From: Pseudomonas sp. 2FG
GTDB lineage: Bacteria; Pseudomonadota; Gammaproteobacteria; Pseudomonadales; Pseudomonadaceae
DNA length: 64,000 nucleotides
Direction of reading: 5' to 3'
Assembly: GCF_005502935.1 (NCBI RefSeq)
Contig: NZ_SCMP01000012.1
Span: 1-64,000, forward strand
Shown here: one piece after another, positions 8,271 to 17,702 of the stretch
How the letters are laid out: each line of letters opens with the position of its first letter
Position numbering within the stretch: position 1 is the stretch's first letter
Position numbers and translations under genes: made by a program
The notes under the pieces: generated by a model
What the model saw: the letters and a program-made list of their open reading frames with translations, nothing else
The model's database searches: none
Told to the model about the DNA's origin: nothing

Positions 8271-10649
8271 ATGAAATTCAGTGAACAGTGGCTGCGCAGC
8301 TGGGTAAGCCCGAAGGTTTCCCGCGATGAGCTGGTAGCTCGTTTGTCCATGGCCGGCCTTGAGGTTGACAGCGTGACGCTGGCCGCCGGCGCATTCAGTG
8401 GCGTGGTAGTGGGCGAGGTGCTGAGCACCGAGCAGCACCCGGATGCCGACAAGCTGCGCGTTTGCCAGGTCAGTAATGGTGCCGAGACTTTTCAGGTGGT
8501 CTGCGGCGCGCCGAATGTGCGCCCAGGTCTGAAGATTCCCTTCGCCATGATCGACGCCGAGCTAGCGGGCGACTTCAAAATCAAGAAAGCCAAGCTGCGC
8601 GGCGTCGAGTCCAGCGGCATGCTCTGCTCGGCTTCCGAGTTGCAAATCAGCGCTGACAATGACGGCTTGATGGAGCTGCCGGCGGATGCGCCGGTTGGCC
8701 AGGACATCCGTGCCTATCTCGACCTGGACGACGCCAGCATCGAAGTCGACCTGACTCCGAACCGCGGCGATTGTCTGTCGCTGGCTGGCCTGGCGCGCGA
8801 AGTCAGTGCGCTGTACGCCGCAGAGGTTACGCGCCCGGTCGTTGCCGTTGTGCCGGCGGTACATGACGAAGTTCGCCCGGTAGAAGTGCTGGCGGCAAAA
8901 GCTTGCCCGCGCTATCTCGGTCGCGTGGTACGCAATGTCGACCTGTCCAAGCCTACGCCGCTATGGATGGTCGAGCGTCTGCGGCGTGCCGATGTGCGCA
9001 GTATCGATGCAGCGGTGGACATCACCAACTACGTGATGCTCGAGCTCGGCCAGCCGATGCATGCCTTTGACCTCAACGAGATCAACGGCGGCATCCGTGT
9101 GCGCATGGCGGAAGAGGGCGAGAAGCTGGTTCTGCTGGACGGCCAGGAAGTCAGCCTGCGTGCCGATACTCTGGTCATCGCCGACCATCAGCGCGCCTTG
9201 GCTATTGCTGGTGTGATGGGTGGTGAACACAGCGGTGTCGCTGCCGGCACCCGTGACCTTTTCCTTGAAAGTGCTTTCTTCGACACCATCGCGGTGGCAG
9301 GCAAGGCGCGTTCCTATGGTCTGCATACCGATTCCTCGCACCGCTTTGAGCGCGGTGTTGATTGGCAGTTGGCGCGTGAAGCCATGGAGCGTGCGACTGG
9401 CCTGTTGCTAGAGATCGTCGGTGGCGAGCCCGGGCCGATCACCGAAGTGGTCAGCGAGGAGCATCTGCCAAACATTGCGCCTATCACTCTGCGTGCCGAG
9501 CGCATCGATCAGATGCTTGGCCTTGAGATCGCGGCCGATGAAGTTGAGCGCCTGCTCAGCGCCCTGGGTCTGCAGATTTCATTGGAGCAAGCGGGGCAGT
9601 GGCGTGTGGAGGTGCCAAGCCATCGTTTCGATATCAGCCTGGAAGTCGATCTGATCGAAGAGCTGGGTCGCTTGTACGGCTATAACCGTTTGCCGGTTCG
9701 CTATCCGCAAGCCCGCCTGGCGCCGCAGCCTAAAGCCGAGGCCCGTGCCGAGCTGCCAGCACTGCGCCGCTTGCTCGTGGCCCGTGGCTATCAGGAAGCG
9801 ATCACCTACAGCTTCATCGATCCCAAACTGTTCGAACTGTTCAGTCCTGGTGTTGAGCCGTTGATGCTGGCCAACCCTATCTCGACAGATATGGCTGCCA
9901 TGCGCGCGTCGCTGTGGCCGGGATTGGTCAAGGCGGTGCAGTACAACCTGAACCGCCAGCAGTCGCGGATTCGTTTGTTCGAAAGTGGCCTGCGCTTTGT
10001 CGGCCAGCTCGAGGGTTTGAAGCAGGAGGCCATGTTGGCCGGCGTGATCTGCGGTGCTCGCCTGACCGAAGGCTGGGCCCACGGTCGTGAAGTCGTCGAC
10101 TTCTATGACGTGAAGGCCGACGTAGAGGCGCTTCTTGGCTTCGCCGGCGCCGAAAATGCCTTCAGTTTCGTGGCGGGGGAGCACCCGGCACTGCATCCAG
10201 GCCAAACTGCCCGGATTGAGCGCGATGGTCGCCTCGTTGGCTTTGTCGGCGCCATCCACCCGGAGCTGGGCAAGGCCCTGGATCTGGATCAACCGGTCTT
10301 CTTGTTCGAGCTGGTTCTGGCTGAAGTGGTTCAAGGACTGCTGCCCAAGTTCCACGAGCTTTCGCGCTTCCCCGAGGTGCGTCGCGATCTGGCGCTGTTG
10401 GTGGATCGGGATGTCGCTGCCGATGCCGTTCTCGGAACTATTCGCGAGGCCGCCGGCGAGCACCTGACAGGCCTCAAGCTATTTGATGTGTATCACGGTA
10501 AAGGCATTGATCCGCATAGAAAAAGCTTGGCGGTCGGCTTGACCTGGCAACATCCATCGCGCACTCTTAATGACGATGAGGTGAGTACTACAACGCAGAA
10601 TATCCTCAGCTCGCTGGAAGAAAGGTTCAACGCCACGTTAAGGAAGTAG
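8271..10649 (+). CDS. pheT: Phenylalanyl-tRNA synthetase beta subunit
   Basis: 792 residues, full length. N-terminal EMAP/OB domain (residues 40-150), B3/B4 editing domain with VDLTPNRGDCLSLAG and DITNYVMLELGQPMHAFD, then the B5 domain, catalytic-like domain, and a C-terminal anticodon-fold domain. Ribosome site AGGAG is 9 bases upstream. It ends three bases before ihfA. Confidence 0.98.
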   Translation: MKFSEQWLRSWVSPKVSRDELVARLSMAGLEVDSVTLAAGAFSGVVVGEVLSTEQHPDADKLRVCQVSNGAETFQVVCGAPNVRPGLKIPFAMIDAELAGDFKIKKAKLRGVESSGMLCSASELQISADNDGLMELPADAPVGQDIRAYLDLDDASIEVDLTPNRGDCLSLAGLAREVSALYAAEVTRPVVAVVPAVHDEVRPVEVLAAKACPRYLGRVVRNVDLSKPTPLWMVERLRRADVRSIDAAVDITNYVMLELGQPMHAFDLNEINGGIRVRMAEEGEKLVLLDGQEVSLRADTLVIADHQRALAIAGVMGGEHSGVAAGTRDLFLESAFFDTIAVAGKARSYGLHTDSSHRFERGVDWQLAREAMERATGLLLEIVGGEPGPITEVVSEEHLPNIAPITLRAERIDQMLGLEIAADEVERLLSALGLQISLEQAGQWRVEVPSHRFDISLEVDLIEELGRLYGYNRLPVRYPQARLAPQPKAEARAELPALRRLLVARGYQEAITYSFIDPKLFELFSPGVEPLMLANPISTDMAAMRASLWPGLVKAVQYNLNRQQSRIRLFESGLRFVGQLEGLKQEAMLAGVICGARLTEGWAHGREVVDFYDVKADVEALLGFAGAENAFSFVAGEHPALHPGQTARIERDGRLVGFVGAIHPELGKALDLDQPVFLFELVLAEVVQGLLPKFHELSRFPEVRRDLALLVDRDVAADAVLGTIREAAGEHLTGLKLFDVYHGKGIDPHRKSLAVGLTWQHPSRTLNDDEVSTTTQNILSSLEERFNATLRK

Positions 10650-10652
10650 CGT

Positions 10653-10955
10653 ATGGGGGCTCTGACGAAAGCTGAAATGGCCGAACGTCTGTATGAAGAG
10701 CTAGGCCTGAATAAACGGGAAGCCAAGGAATTGGTGGAGCTGTTCTTTGAAGAGATCCGGCAGGCGCTGGAGCTTAACGAGCAGGTCAAACTGTCGGGTT
10801 TCGGCAATTTTGACCTGCGCGACAAACGTCAGCGTCCCGGCAGGAATCCAAAGACAGGAGAGGAGATCCCGATCACGGCTCGACGCGTGGTTACCTTTCG
10901 CCCAGGGCAGAAATTAAAAGCCAGAGTTGAGGCTTATGCTGGAACCAAGTCATAA
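10653..10955 (+). CDS. ihfA: Integration host factor alpha subunit
   Basis: 100 residues, normal length. Classic HU/IHF fold: [40 protein letters not shown] and [15 protein letters not shown], with the proline that intercalates into DNA in [14 protein letters not shown]. Bends DNA at specific sites and supports site-specific recombination, replication and transcription. Starts three bases after pheT, as in other Pseudomonas and enterics, and overlaps the next gene by 20 bases. Confidence 0.98.
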   Translation: MGALTKAEMAERLYEELGLNKREAKELVELFFEEIRQALELNEQVKLSGFGNFDLRDKRQRPGRNPKTGEEIPITARRVVTFRPGQKLKARVEAYAGTKS

Positions 10956-11292
10956 CGACGAGTTGCCGCCCATACCAGGCAAGCGCTACTTCACGATTGG
11001 TGAGGTGAGCGAGCTCTGTGCGGTCAAACCGCACGTGCTGCGTTATTGGGAACAGGAGTTCACTCAGCTCAATCCGGTCAAGCGCCGCGGCAATAGACGG
11101 TACTATCAGCGCCAGGATGTGTTGATGATCCGGCAAATCCGCGCGCTGCTGTATGACCAAGGCTTCACTATCGGCGGGGCGCGCCAGCGCCTCTCGGGCG
11201 ACGAAGCCAAAGATGATACCACCCAGTACAAGCAGCTCATTCGGCAGATGATTGCAGAGCTGGAAGATGTTTTGCTTGTCCTGCGTAAATAA
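10936..11292 (+). CDS. MerR-family transcriptional regulator (orphan, ihfA-linked)
   Basis: 118 residues from the ATG at 10936; a TTG three codons upstream is possible. The N-terminal winged helix shows [21 protein letters not shown] and the wing [20 protein letters not shown]. The C-terminus is a short helix likely for dimerisation, without a metal-binding cysteine set, so it is not a metal sensor. The gene overlaps ihfA and is conserved at this place in Pseudomonas (PA2737-like). Target genes unknown. Confidence 0.93.
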   Translation: MLEPSHNDELPPIPGKRYFTIGEVSELCAVKPHVLRYWEQEFTQLNPVKRRGNRRYYQRQDVLMIRQIRALLYDQGFTIGGARQRLSGDEAKDDTTQYKQLIRQMIAELEDVLLVLRK

Positions 11293-11384
11293 TCTCTCGC
11301 TTTCAAAAAACTTCCACTTTTCAAAAGCTTAATGTATAGTTCTATCCGCTTTCGGCAGTACGCGGAAGTGGATTAACGCCTAGT

Positions 11385-11461
11385 CGGGGCGTAGCGCAGT
11401 CCGGTAGCGCACTAGCATGGGGTGCTAGGGGTCGAGTGTTCGAATCACTCCGTCCCGACCA
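11385..11461 (+). tRNA. tRNA-Pro (anticodon GGG)
   Basis: 77 bases including CCA. Acceptor CGGGGCG pairs with CGTCCCG with one G-T wobble. The anticodon stem CTAGC/GCTAG encloses ATGGGGT, giving GGG. T arm GGGTCGAGTGTTCGAATCAC. It is the last chromosomal gene before the inserted DNA and the probable integration target of the island; tRNA 3' ends are common tyrosine-integrase sites. Confidence 0.97.
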
Positions 11462-11473
11462 TATAACTCTAGA

Positions 11474-11507
11474 AAATCCAGTCACTTAGCGGTGGTTGGA
11501 TTTTTTT
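11474..11507 (+). terminator. Terminator after tRNA-Pro
   Basis: AAATCCA/TGGATTT and inner CAC/GTG pair with a symmetric two-base internal loop, followed by a run of seven T. It lies 12 bases after the CCA and inside the presumed island end, so the island may supply its own terminator for the tRNA. Confidence 0.75.
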
Positions 11508-11624
11508 ATGGGCGGGTGATTCGTGCATCGATGCAATTTTGCCCCACTTTTTGCCCCACCTAAAAGTTCTCTGCTGAAACATTGAAAATACCTAGGGCGT
11601 GTCAGGTGCACCTGCCAAGCCAGT

Positions 11625-11893
11625 TCAACCGTACCTGATGCTGATGAAGATGCATGATGCGGCGGCGATGTTGGGGCAGTGCAGTGCTCAACGCATGCCG
11701 CTGGCGGCGCGCAAGTGCCTGACCTAAGACCGGGCGCGAAATGGCTCGGCACGCTGAGGTTGGCCGGAGACTGGAGTAGCCATCTAATTCTGCGATCCGC
11801 ACAGCCCCATTGGCAGCGCGGCAGCAACGAGAGCATCAGCGGCCTGATCCGCCAGTATGCGTCCAAGGGCGAAAATCTGCCGGTCCGCAGCTA
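11625..11893 (+). pseudogene. IS30-family transposase remnant
   Basis: Broken C-terminal part of an IS30 transposase in two frames. One frame reads YLMLMKMHDAAAM and RMPLAARKCLT, then a stop. Another, after frameshifts, gives REMARHAE and then QRGSNESISGLIRQYASKG, the conserved IS30 stretch with the catalytic glutamate. It differs from the intact IS30 transposase at 41 kb, so it is a separate older insertion. It lies 160 bases from tRNA-Pro. Confidence 0.8.
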
Positions 11894-12006
11894 GGAATAG
11901 TTGGTTGCCTTAAAGCTAGTGCGTCGAGGGACCTCGTTGGATGTCGCTCCTGGGGCCCGGCGGCCATTCTGCTGGAGCTGTGCATCACCCCCAATTTGTC
12001 GATACC

Positions 12007-13293
12007 TCACCGTTTGATGTCACGTCGGTTAATAGCTCGCATTTCTTCCCCTTTCTTTTGCCAGTCTGGTCGGTTGTCGACAGGCTGCGCCGATGTGCGC
12101 TTGTCTTGCGCGCCAGCATCGATGGCGGTTCTCACGCTAGCTGCTAGCTCCTGGAGTGTTGGTGCGGTGCTGCTCGCATCTTGAATGGTCGTCATAGCAC
12201 TGATTTGCTCCGGGCTGGTTTTGCTGCTTGCTTTGAACGAGCTTTCGTCCAGCGATTTTGCTGGTGTTACTGGCGACTCGCTGTGCTCCTTCTTATGCGT
12301 GGTCAGTTCTTCGAGCGGCGTGTCGGCAGATGGGGCGTCGATATCGATTTGAACTGAAACGTGCTCATTGAAGTTTGTTAGTGGTGTAGCAAGCACTGAA
12401 GTGGAGTCGCTGTCTGCCTGATTTGCCGTCAAAGCATTTTTGAGTTTTTGTTCGGCTGAGGAGTTCTCCTCTGGGGTAACTGTCATGCCATTTTCTGGCG
12501 ATTGACTAATTTCTCCACCTGCCTCATGCGGTTTCTCTCGCAGAGACTGTGCCTGTGTCCCTGAGGTGGCGTTGTGTTCCTGCTCCACGATCTGAGATGT
12601 ATTAACTGTGGCCTTGGTGCTGGGCAAAGGGGCGGGCTTCGTCTGGCTGCGACGTATGAAAACTTTCTTGGCAGGAGTTTTTTTCTTTGGCATGTTTGCA
12701 GGAAGTGGCGGAAGTTGGTCGCGGACTTCTTTTTTTCTCGCCCTAGAAAGTCTATTAACTTTTTTTTGCTGCTCGGTATCTAGGGGGATAGTGATATCTA
12801 CTTCGGCCTGGCTGAGTCTGAGTTTGTATTCGTGAAGTTCATCAAGAGCTTGGTCTAGCTGATGCTCAAAGATTGCCGCCCGCTTCTTGAAGACTCCTTC
12901 ATCCTTCCTCTCGGCCTTGGATCTGTTCTCACGGGCAAGGCTGTCCGAAATTATCATTTCCAGGGTGTGAGTTTTTGTCTCGCCATAGTCAGCGGATAGC
13001 CTGCTCAGCTGTCTTCCTGCTTCCTCCGATAGATTAAAGTTGTGCGGCTTTTTGCCGGTTTGCTTATCCCTGGATTTCTGTTTCCTCCAAGCAGCTTGCA
13101 TAGTTTCAAGCAGCTCTTTGAGCTTTTTGTCCGTGCTCCCCTTGAGCGTATGAATTTGGTGGAGTTGCTCATAAAGCTCCTTCGCAGGTGGGCTGTCAGG
13201 AACCCTGGCGCACCTGTGTTGTAGGTACGTCATGGCCCATGCGCTTACATCGGTTCGCGTTACCCAGGCGCGTTTATCTTTCGCCTTGATCAT
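12007..13293 (-). CDS. Unrecognised island protein with coiled coil and low-complexity tail
   Basis: 428 residues from the ATG that reads MIKAKDKRAWV, chosen for its GAGGGGG ribosome site; an in-frame ATG nine codons earlier is less well placed. Residues 1-120 are helical and basic, with FNLSEEAGRQLSRLSADYG, a stretch that could be a ribbon-helix-helix or other small DNA-binding element. Residues about 130-200 look like a coiled coil followed by a K/R-rich run (NMPKKKTPAKKVFIRRSQ). Residues 210-400 are rich in S, T, E, P and Q and probably disordered. I do not recognise a family. The position next to an AlpA gene suggests island maintenance or DNA binding. Confidence 0.7.
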   Translation of the reverse strand: MIKAKDKRAWVTRTDVSAWAMTYLQHRCARVPDSPPAKELYEQLHQIHTLKGSTDKKLKELLETMQAAWRKQKSRDKQTGKKPHNFNLSEEAGRQLSRLSADYGETKTHTLEMIISDSLARENRSKAERKDEGVFKKRAAIFEHQLDQALDELHEYKLRLSQAEVDITIPLDTEQQKKVNRLSRARKKEVRDQLPPLPANMPKKKTPAKKVFIRRSQTKPAPLPSTKATVNTSQIVEQEHNATSGTQAQSLREKPHEAGGEISQSPENGMTVTPEENSSAEQKLKNALTANQADSDSTSVLATPLTNFNEHVSVQIDIDAPSADTPLEELTTHKKEHSESPVTPAKSLDESSFKASSKTSPEQISAMTTIQDASSTAPTLQELAASVRTAIDAGAQDKRTSAQPVDNRPDWQKKGEEMRAINRRDIKR

Positions 13294-13439
13294 GCCGCCC
13301 CCTCGATTGTGGGTGATCACTTTTTAACCATTATAGCGGATGGAGCACTACCTGTGACGTAGTCACGGCTAAAATAAAATACAGGGTGTATTTATTGCGA
13401 TATTATTACGACTTGATGATGACCTGCGGTGGAGAAATC

Positions 13440-14831
13440 ATGCTCGTTCGTGCGTTGAGTTTCCCGCTTCCGAATGTCGGACCTGTGGCGAAATACTTCC
13501 TCGTCCGATTCGTTCAGGGCTTCGGGATCACGGACCCAGTTAGCTTGGGCGTGAAGGAGCTGGCGAAAAGGTTCGGATTGTCGGATCGACAGATTTCCGC
13601 GTCGTTGGAAGCTTTGCTTGGCGGAGGAGTACTAGCGTTGTCATCCACGCCTGGTGGAAGGGGGCGTCCGAAAAGATCGTACCGACTCCACGAGGTTTCC
13701 GTTGATAACTTCAACAAACCTCCCCAAATGCCACGTAAATCCTATGAGCCGCCGCCTTTTAATGAAATTCATAAGGAGGCAATTGGTAGGCTTCTTCGGC
13801 ACGAGAATACGATAGCTGCCCAGCTGAACACGAAGTCCGAATCGAGGGGCGATGTTGCTAGCTTGTCGGCTCAAATGCGGGCTAGACGTCAGCCCGGTCG
13901 ATTGTCCATCGTGAATCGATTATTGCTGGGTGTACTGCTTTGCTACGCAGACCATTTTGGCGTGGTCCGCGATCTTGGCTCTTCGGCGCTGCGAAAGGCG
14001 ACCGGCCTCAATCAGGAGCGGTTAAAGAACCGGATAGATGAACTGATTGAACAGGGCCTGATAAGAGTCTATGTGCCGGGTGCTACCAGCTCAGTTTTTG
14101 CGAAAAAAGAGCACAGCACCTATTTCCTCAATTTGCACCACCCCGAGTTGTTCGAATGTGGGAGCGAAACGCTAGTCCTGATCAGTGAAACAGAGCACTC
14201 ATCCAAAGATAATGAGCTGCAGTATGGTGATCAGGTCTCGCAGGGCGCCAGGGATGTCAGGCGTTTTCCTTCGGATTTTGACGGGATGGCTGTTGGCGGG
14301 TTTTTTCGCTATTTCATGGGGCAACAGGAATGCGTCTTTCGTTTGTTAGAGTTGAAGCTTGAGACCTATGCCGCAGATTTCCTTTCCTGGAACTGGATTG
14401 CGCTGGCTACCGGTGTTGAGATTGAAGACCCCAATCTCCGCAAGCGTATTCGCAACGAATTTGTAATTCCTGAGAGCCTCCGTGAAGCCTTAAGCACGGG
14501 CCCTGAAATCGCTCGATTACCGAGTCTTGTTGAGTCCATGCTCTATGGCCTTTCCATTGCGCTGGCTAAGCGGATTCAGAAAATGATCAGCGATGTGCCA
14601 GGTATTCCATTCGCGTCGATGGACTTCGTAGTTATTCCGCAAGCTAAGAATGTTGGCTATCGACGTTTTGTACTGCTTGCTCGTCTGAGATCCCCTGGCT
14701 CACAGCGTGGATGCCTCGTCTTGTGCATTGGCAATAACGGTGAGTCAGCTATCCAGGCTTTCACTACAGAGGCGGAGATTCCGGTAGCGGATCAATATCG
14801 TTTTGGCTTACGTGCGAAGCCACGCGCATAG
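13440..14831 (+). CDS. Protein with two winged-helix domains, probable island regulator
   Basis: 463 residues from the ATG at 13440 (MLVRALSFPLPN), which follows GGAGAA; an earlier in-frame start lacks a ribosome site. Residues 30-90 form a winged helix (LGVKELAKRFGLSDRQISASL with the wing GGRGRPKRSYRL). Residues 165-240 form a second one (SSALRKATGLNQERLKNRID, then GLIRVYVPG). The C-terminal 200 residues are not recognised. Two tandem winged helices can also occur in plasmid replication initiators, so a replication role with the Gp2-like gene is an alternative to transcriptional control. Confidence 0.65.
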   Translation: MLVRALSFPLPNVGPVAKYFLVRFVQGFGITDPVSLGVKELAKRFGLSDRQISASLEALLGGGVLALSSTPGGRGRPKRSYRLHEVSVDNFNKPPQMPRKSYEPPPFNEIHKEAIGRLLRHENTIAAQLNTKSESRGDVASLSAQMRARRQPGRLSIVNRLLLGVLLCYADHFGVVRDLGSSALRKATGLNQERLKNRIDELIEQGLIRVYVPGATSSVFAKKEHSTYFLNLHHPELFECGSETLVLISETEHSSKDNELQYGDQVSQGARDVRRFPSDFDGMAVGGFFRYFMGQQECVFRLLELKLETYAADFLSWNWIALATGVEIEDPNLRKRIRNEFVIPESLREALSTGPEIARLPSLVESMLYGLSIALAKRIQKMISDVPGIPFASMDFVVIPQAKNVGYRRFVLLARLRSPGSQRGCLVLCIGNNGESAIQAFTTEAEIPVADQYRFGLRAKPRA

Positions 14832-14912
14832 CTCCAGGCCGATACAGGCCCCTCCGTACGTATTTTCTTACAAACTTCCCCAATCCTCTGAACGAATACG
14901 AGGAACCCGTTC

Positions 14913-15149
14913 ATGAGGATCATCCGCCTGAAAGAAGTCATTGATTCAACCGGTCTGGCCCGGTCGACCATCTACAAGTACATGGCCGAGGGCACCTTCC
15001 CGAAGCCAGTTTCGCTGGGGGATCGATGCCGTGGCTGGTTGCTTAGCGAGGTCGAGGATTGGATCTTGGCCAGGGTCGAAGAGCGCGACTCGGCCGAAGA
15101 GAGGCGCAGTACGACTCCGGCCACTGGCTTGATTAGACCTGACGATTAG
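14913..15149 (+). CDS. AlpA-family regulator / excisionase-like protein
   Basis: 78 residues. MRIIRLKEVIDSTGLARSTIYKYM is the helix-turn-helix of AlpA/MerR-like excisionases, followed by FPKPVSLGDRCRGWLLSEVEDWI, the typical wing and final helix. Such proteins activate or direct excision of integrated elements and are often encoded near the att end. It sits 81 bases after the winged-helix gene and may share its transcript. Confidence 0.92.
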   Translation: MRIIRLKEVIDSTGLARSTIYKYMAEGTFPKPVSLGDRCRGWLLSEVEDWILARVEERDSAEERRSTTPATGLIRPDD

Positions 15150-15617
15150 CCATGATGCGCCATGGTCGGCAGCGAGCCGACCATGGCGTTTATGCCGGCT
15201 GGGCGTAGCCGAAGCGGAACTCAGCTAACTCCCCCAGGCGACCTGGTAGATCTCTCGGCAGGCTTGGCAATGTTGCTCCCCATTGCTAGGCCTGTCGGAG
15301 CTCCAGGAAATCAGGTGCCTAGTTGGGCCAGTGCATGCGCTCGATAGTTTTTTGCCGGAGTGAGGGCGGAGACAAAAACACCGGCGTGGATGGAACATTC
15401 GGGACTACTTCCCCGAGCCAGTCGGGGAAGGCTTTCTCGGTGTGGGTAATATGCTTTTACTAGCACTTACCACCCGTAGGGTTGGGGTCGCTTCATCACG
15501 ACAGCTACTGACCGATGGAGTCAGTAGAGGGTATCAGGCAGGTAAGACAGTACGAGGTAACGTTTAAAAAATACTCAATGGGCACAGGTTATGAACCTAA
15601 ACCCAGGAGTAGTAACC
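15150..15617 (+). other. Leader of the Gp2-like gene with two perfect hairpins
   Basis: About 470 bases without a credible gene. It contains CTTCCCCGA-N5-TCGGGGAAG at 15408-15430 and CTACTGAC-N7-GTCAGTAG at 15505-15527. Neither is followed by a T run. They lie upstream of a HUH-type replication protein, so they are candidates for its nick site or origin structure; transcription-control hairpins are the alternative. Confidence 0.45.
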
Positions 15618-16286
15618 ATGCTTCGTCATCCCGAGAACCGTAACCTCCACCTGCACTACGACGATACCTTTGAAGGCCTACCAGTGATGGCCGAGAAAGG
15701 CCCCTTCGTCCGTGAGTACCTGTCTCGTTCGAAACGAACCATAGGCCTGACACTTGATCAGTATCCCAGGGTACTGGCCTTCAGAGCGGATCTGCGTCTT
15801 CCGCAGAATATCGATCTACCTGACCATGCCTATACGAACCAAGTCATCAGCAGGTTCATCGAGTCCTTCAAGGCGAAGATCGAGCACAACCGTGACCGGG
15901 CGCGTGAGCGAAACAAGTATGCCCATGACTGCAAGGTTCGTTACGTCTGGGCTAGAGAAGTGGGTTGGGGGCGGCGACCCCATTACCACCTACTGATCCT
16001 GCTTAACCGAGATGCCTACTACACGATCGGGCGTTTAGCTTCTAAGAGGGCCAACCATATCCGGCGTATAGAGGAGGCTTGGGCCACTGCGCTTGGGCTG
16101 ACATACCGGCAAGTCAGAGGGCTGGTGCAGATCCCGGAGAATGCTGAATATCTAGTCAACCGTTATGTCCGTCGTGGTGACGTAGATGAGCTACCAGCGC
16201 TATTCCGTCGTGTCAGCTACCTGTGCAAGGCTGCTACGAAGTCGTATGGGGATCGCCAGCGTGGCTTTGATACCAGCAGAGGGTAG
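15618..16286 (+). CDS. Inovirus Gp2-family protein (HUH-like replication initiator)
   Basis: 222 residues from the ATG at 15618, eight bases after AGGAG; an earlier ATG at 15591 has no such site. Conserved parts: AFRADLRLPQ near residue 55, RYVWAREVGWGRRPHYHLLILLN (seen in two pieces around residue 115) with an H-Y-H metal site, and the C-terminal RVSYLCKAATKSYGDRQRGF with a tyrosine-lysine pair. These fit the Gp2/DUF3296 group, related to rolling-circle HUH endonucleases and found in integrated elements. Expected to nick element DNA and start rolling-circle replication; activity is inferred. Confidence 0.85.
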   Translation: MLRHPENRNLHLHYDDTFEGLPVMAEKGPFVREYLSRSKRTIGLTLDQYPRVLAFRADLRLPQNIDLPDHAYTNQVISRFIESFKAKIEHNRDRARERNKYAHDCKVRYVWAREVGWGRRPHYHLLILLNRDAYYTIGRLASKRANHIRRIEEAWATALGLTYRQVRGLVQIPENAEYLVNRYVRRGDVDELPALFRRVSYLCKAATKSYGDRQRGFDTSRG

Positions 16287-16335
16287 TGATCTTCATTCTG
16301 GCTAAGAAGCTCGTGCTTGGGGTGGAGCAGGCCAA

Positions 16336-17427
16336 TCAGACTTCTGGCCGTAAGGCGAGCGTAGGCGCAGTTTTTATCGACATGTTTGGCTTTGCTGAAC
16401 AGCGCATGCGCTTGTGAATCGTCGAAGCGATATCCGCAGGAACGCTGACAGATCGTACCTCGCTGCCGTCGGCTGTGCAGTAGAGACAGAACCTGGCGTC
16501 AGGCGGGCTCAATAGATGGCAGGCGGTACATTCCACCGCCTTCCCATCCCAGGCCCGCATTGCTTTCAACATAGTCGCCGCAATGAGGTCCGCCCGGCCT
16601 TGGACGGTAGCGTCCTGCTCAGTAGCTGGATATTGCTCTGCCATGTCAATTTGCATAGCGCGGTGTGTCTTCAGGGCCAAATCACGCTCGGCCTTCTCTT
16701 CCGCGAGGGCAAGCTGCCGAGCTTGTTCTTCGGCTTCACGCTCGGCCTGCTCTTGTAACCAAGTAGCGTTCAGCTCAGTCGCGTGCAATTGGAGCTTCTG
16801 CTCTGCGCTTGCCAGTAGCCTTTCGCCACGGATGCATCTGATCCAGAAGCGGGTCGACGGATCCTGCAGCACGGCATGCGCGAAACTGTCTGGGTCATTG
16901 ATCTGCTCCAGTGTCAGGCGATGCAGGTCAATCTCCATGCTGGAATGTTCGAGAGCTTGAAGCTGACGGTAACGCTCATGCTCCATCCTGGAGGACATCT
17001 TGATGCGTACGATCAACTGTCGGCCAGATTGATGCAGGACTGCGTGGCCTCTTAATCCGTCGAGGTCAACGAATCGTTCCACGGAGTCTGCCGTGGCGGT
17101 TGCTGGCTTCAGTTCGACTTTATCTTCCAACAGCCGGCCGCTTACCGTGGATACTCTGGCCGTGCCGAGAAAGGCTGGGAGCAGGAGTTGTCTGTGCTGC
17201 ACGATGAGCGCGACTGCAGCTCGTCTCACCCCTTCGCGGAATCCATCGGTGCAGTCATTCGACTGGGCATGGCGGAAATGAGGAATGACTTTTTCCCCGT
17301 TATTGGCCGCATTCAGCGGCTGCCTGCATCCTGGGCAGACGCAGCCGCAACGCAGTCCGTTCCCGACTTCATGCGCCCGGAATAGGGTGCCGTCTCGCTC
17401 TCCAAAGGGGATTTTTTTCTCGCGCAT
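16336..17427 (-). CDS. CoiA-like protein with two zinc-ribbon motifs
   Basis: 363 residues. The N-terminal part has LRCGCVCPGCRQPLNA and later IPHFRHAQSNDC, the arrangement of CoiA-like proteins, in which a zinc ribbon precedes a PD-(D/E)XK nuclease-type domain; the nuclease residues are not clear to me. Residues 215-255 are an A/E/Q-rich coiled coil. The C-terminus carries a second ribbon, CTACHLLSPPDARFCLYC. CoiA relatives occur in competence loci and mobile elements. It is convergent with the Gp2-like gene. Confidence 0.75.
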   Translation of the reverse strand: MREKKIPFGERDGTLFRAHEVGNGLRCGCVCPGCRQPLNAANNGEKVIPHFRHAQSNDCTDGFREGVRRAAVALIVQHRQLLLPAFLGTARVSTVSGRLLEDKVELKPATATADSVERFVDLDGLRGHAVLHQSGRQLIVRIKMSSRMEHERYRQLQALEHSSMEIDLHRLTLEQINDPDSFAHAVLQDPSTRFWIRCIRGERLLASAEQKLQLHATELNATWLQEQAEREAEEQARQLALAEEKAERDLALKTHRAMQIDMAEQYPATEQDATVQGRADLIAATMLKAMRAWDGKAVECTACHLLSPPDARFCLYCTADGSEVRSVSVPADIASTIHKRMRCSAKPNMSIKTAPTLALRPEV

Positions 17428-17574
17428 CGTCCATGCTCAAAGCGTCCACTGCCTGTGCGGATCATAGCCGGCGAACCCCCATTTGAACCAAACATCTGTT
17501 GCCCGCTGAGGGCGATCTGCCGACTCCAATTCCGTATGATCGCAACCCGGTTGACCGACCAGGAGGCCTCCGCC

Positions 17575-17670
17575 ATGCTCATGTCTCTCTCGCCGAATGA
17601 CTTTCTGTTGCTCGCAGTGCTGGTGCTGGTGGGGCTGGCCAGACTGGCCTACGGCGGGACGGATGAATAG
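17575..17670 (+). CDS. Possible 31-residue single-pass membrane peptide
   Basis: ATG at 17575 follows AGGAGG at good spacing. The peptide is almost wholly one transmembrane helix (NDFLLLAVLVLVGLARLAYG) with a short charged end. The strong ribosome site and hydrophobic pattern support translation, but no family is recognised and chance cannot be excluded. Confidence 0.35.
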   Translation: MLMSLSPNDFLLLAVLVLVGLARLAYGGTDE

Positions 17671-17702
17671 GCACGAGGTAGGAGTCGTCTTGTGGCCCTA
17701 GC

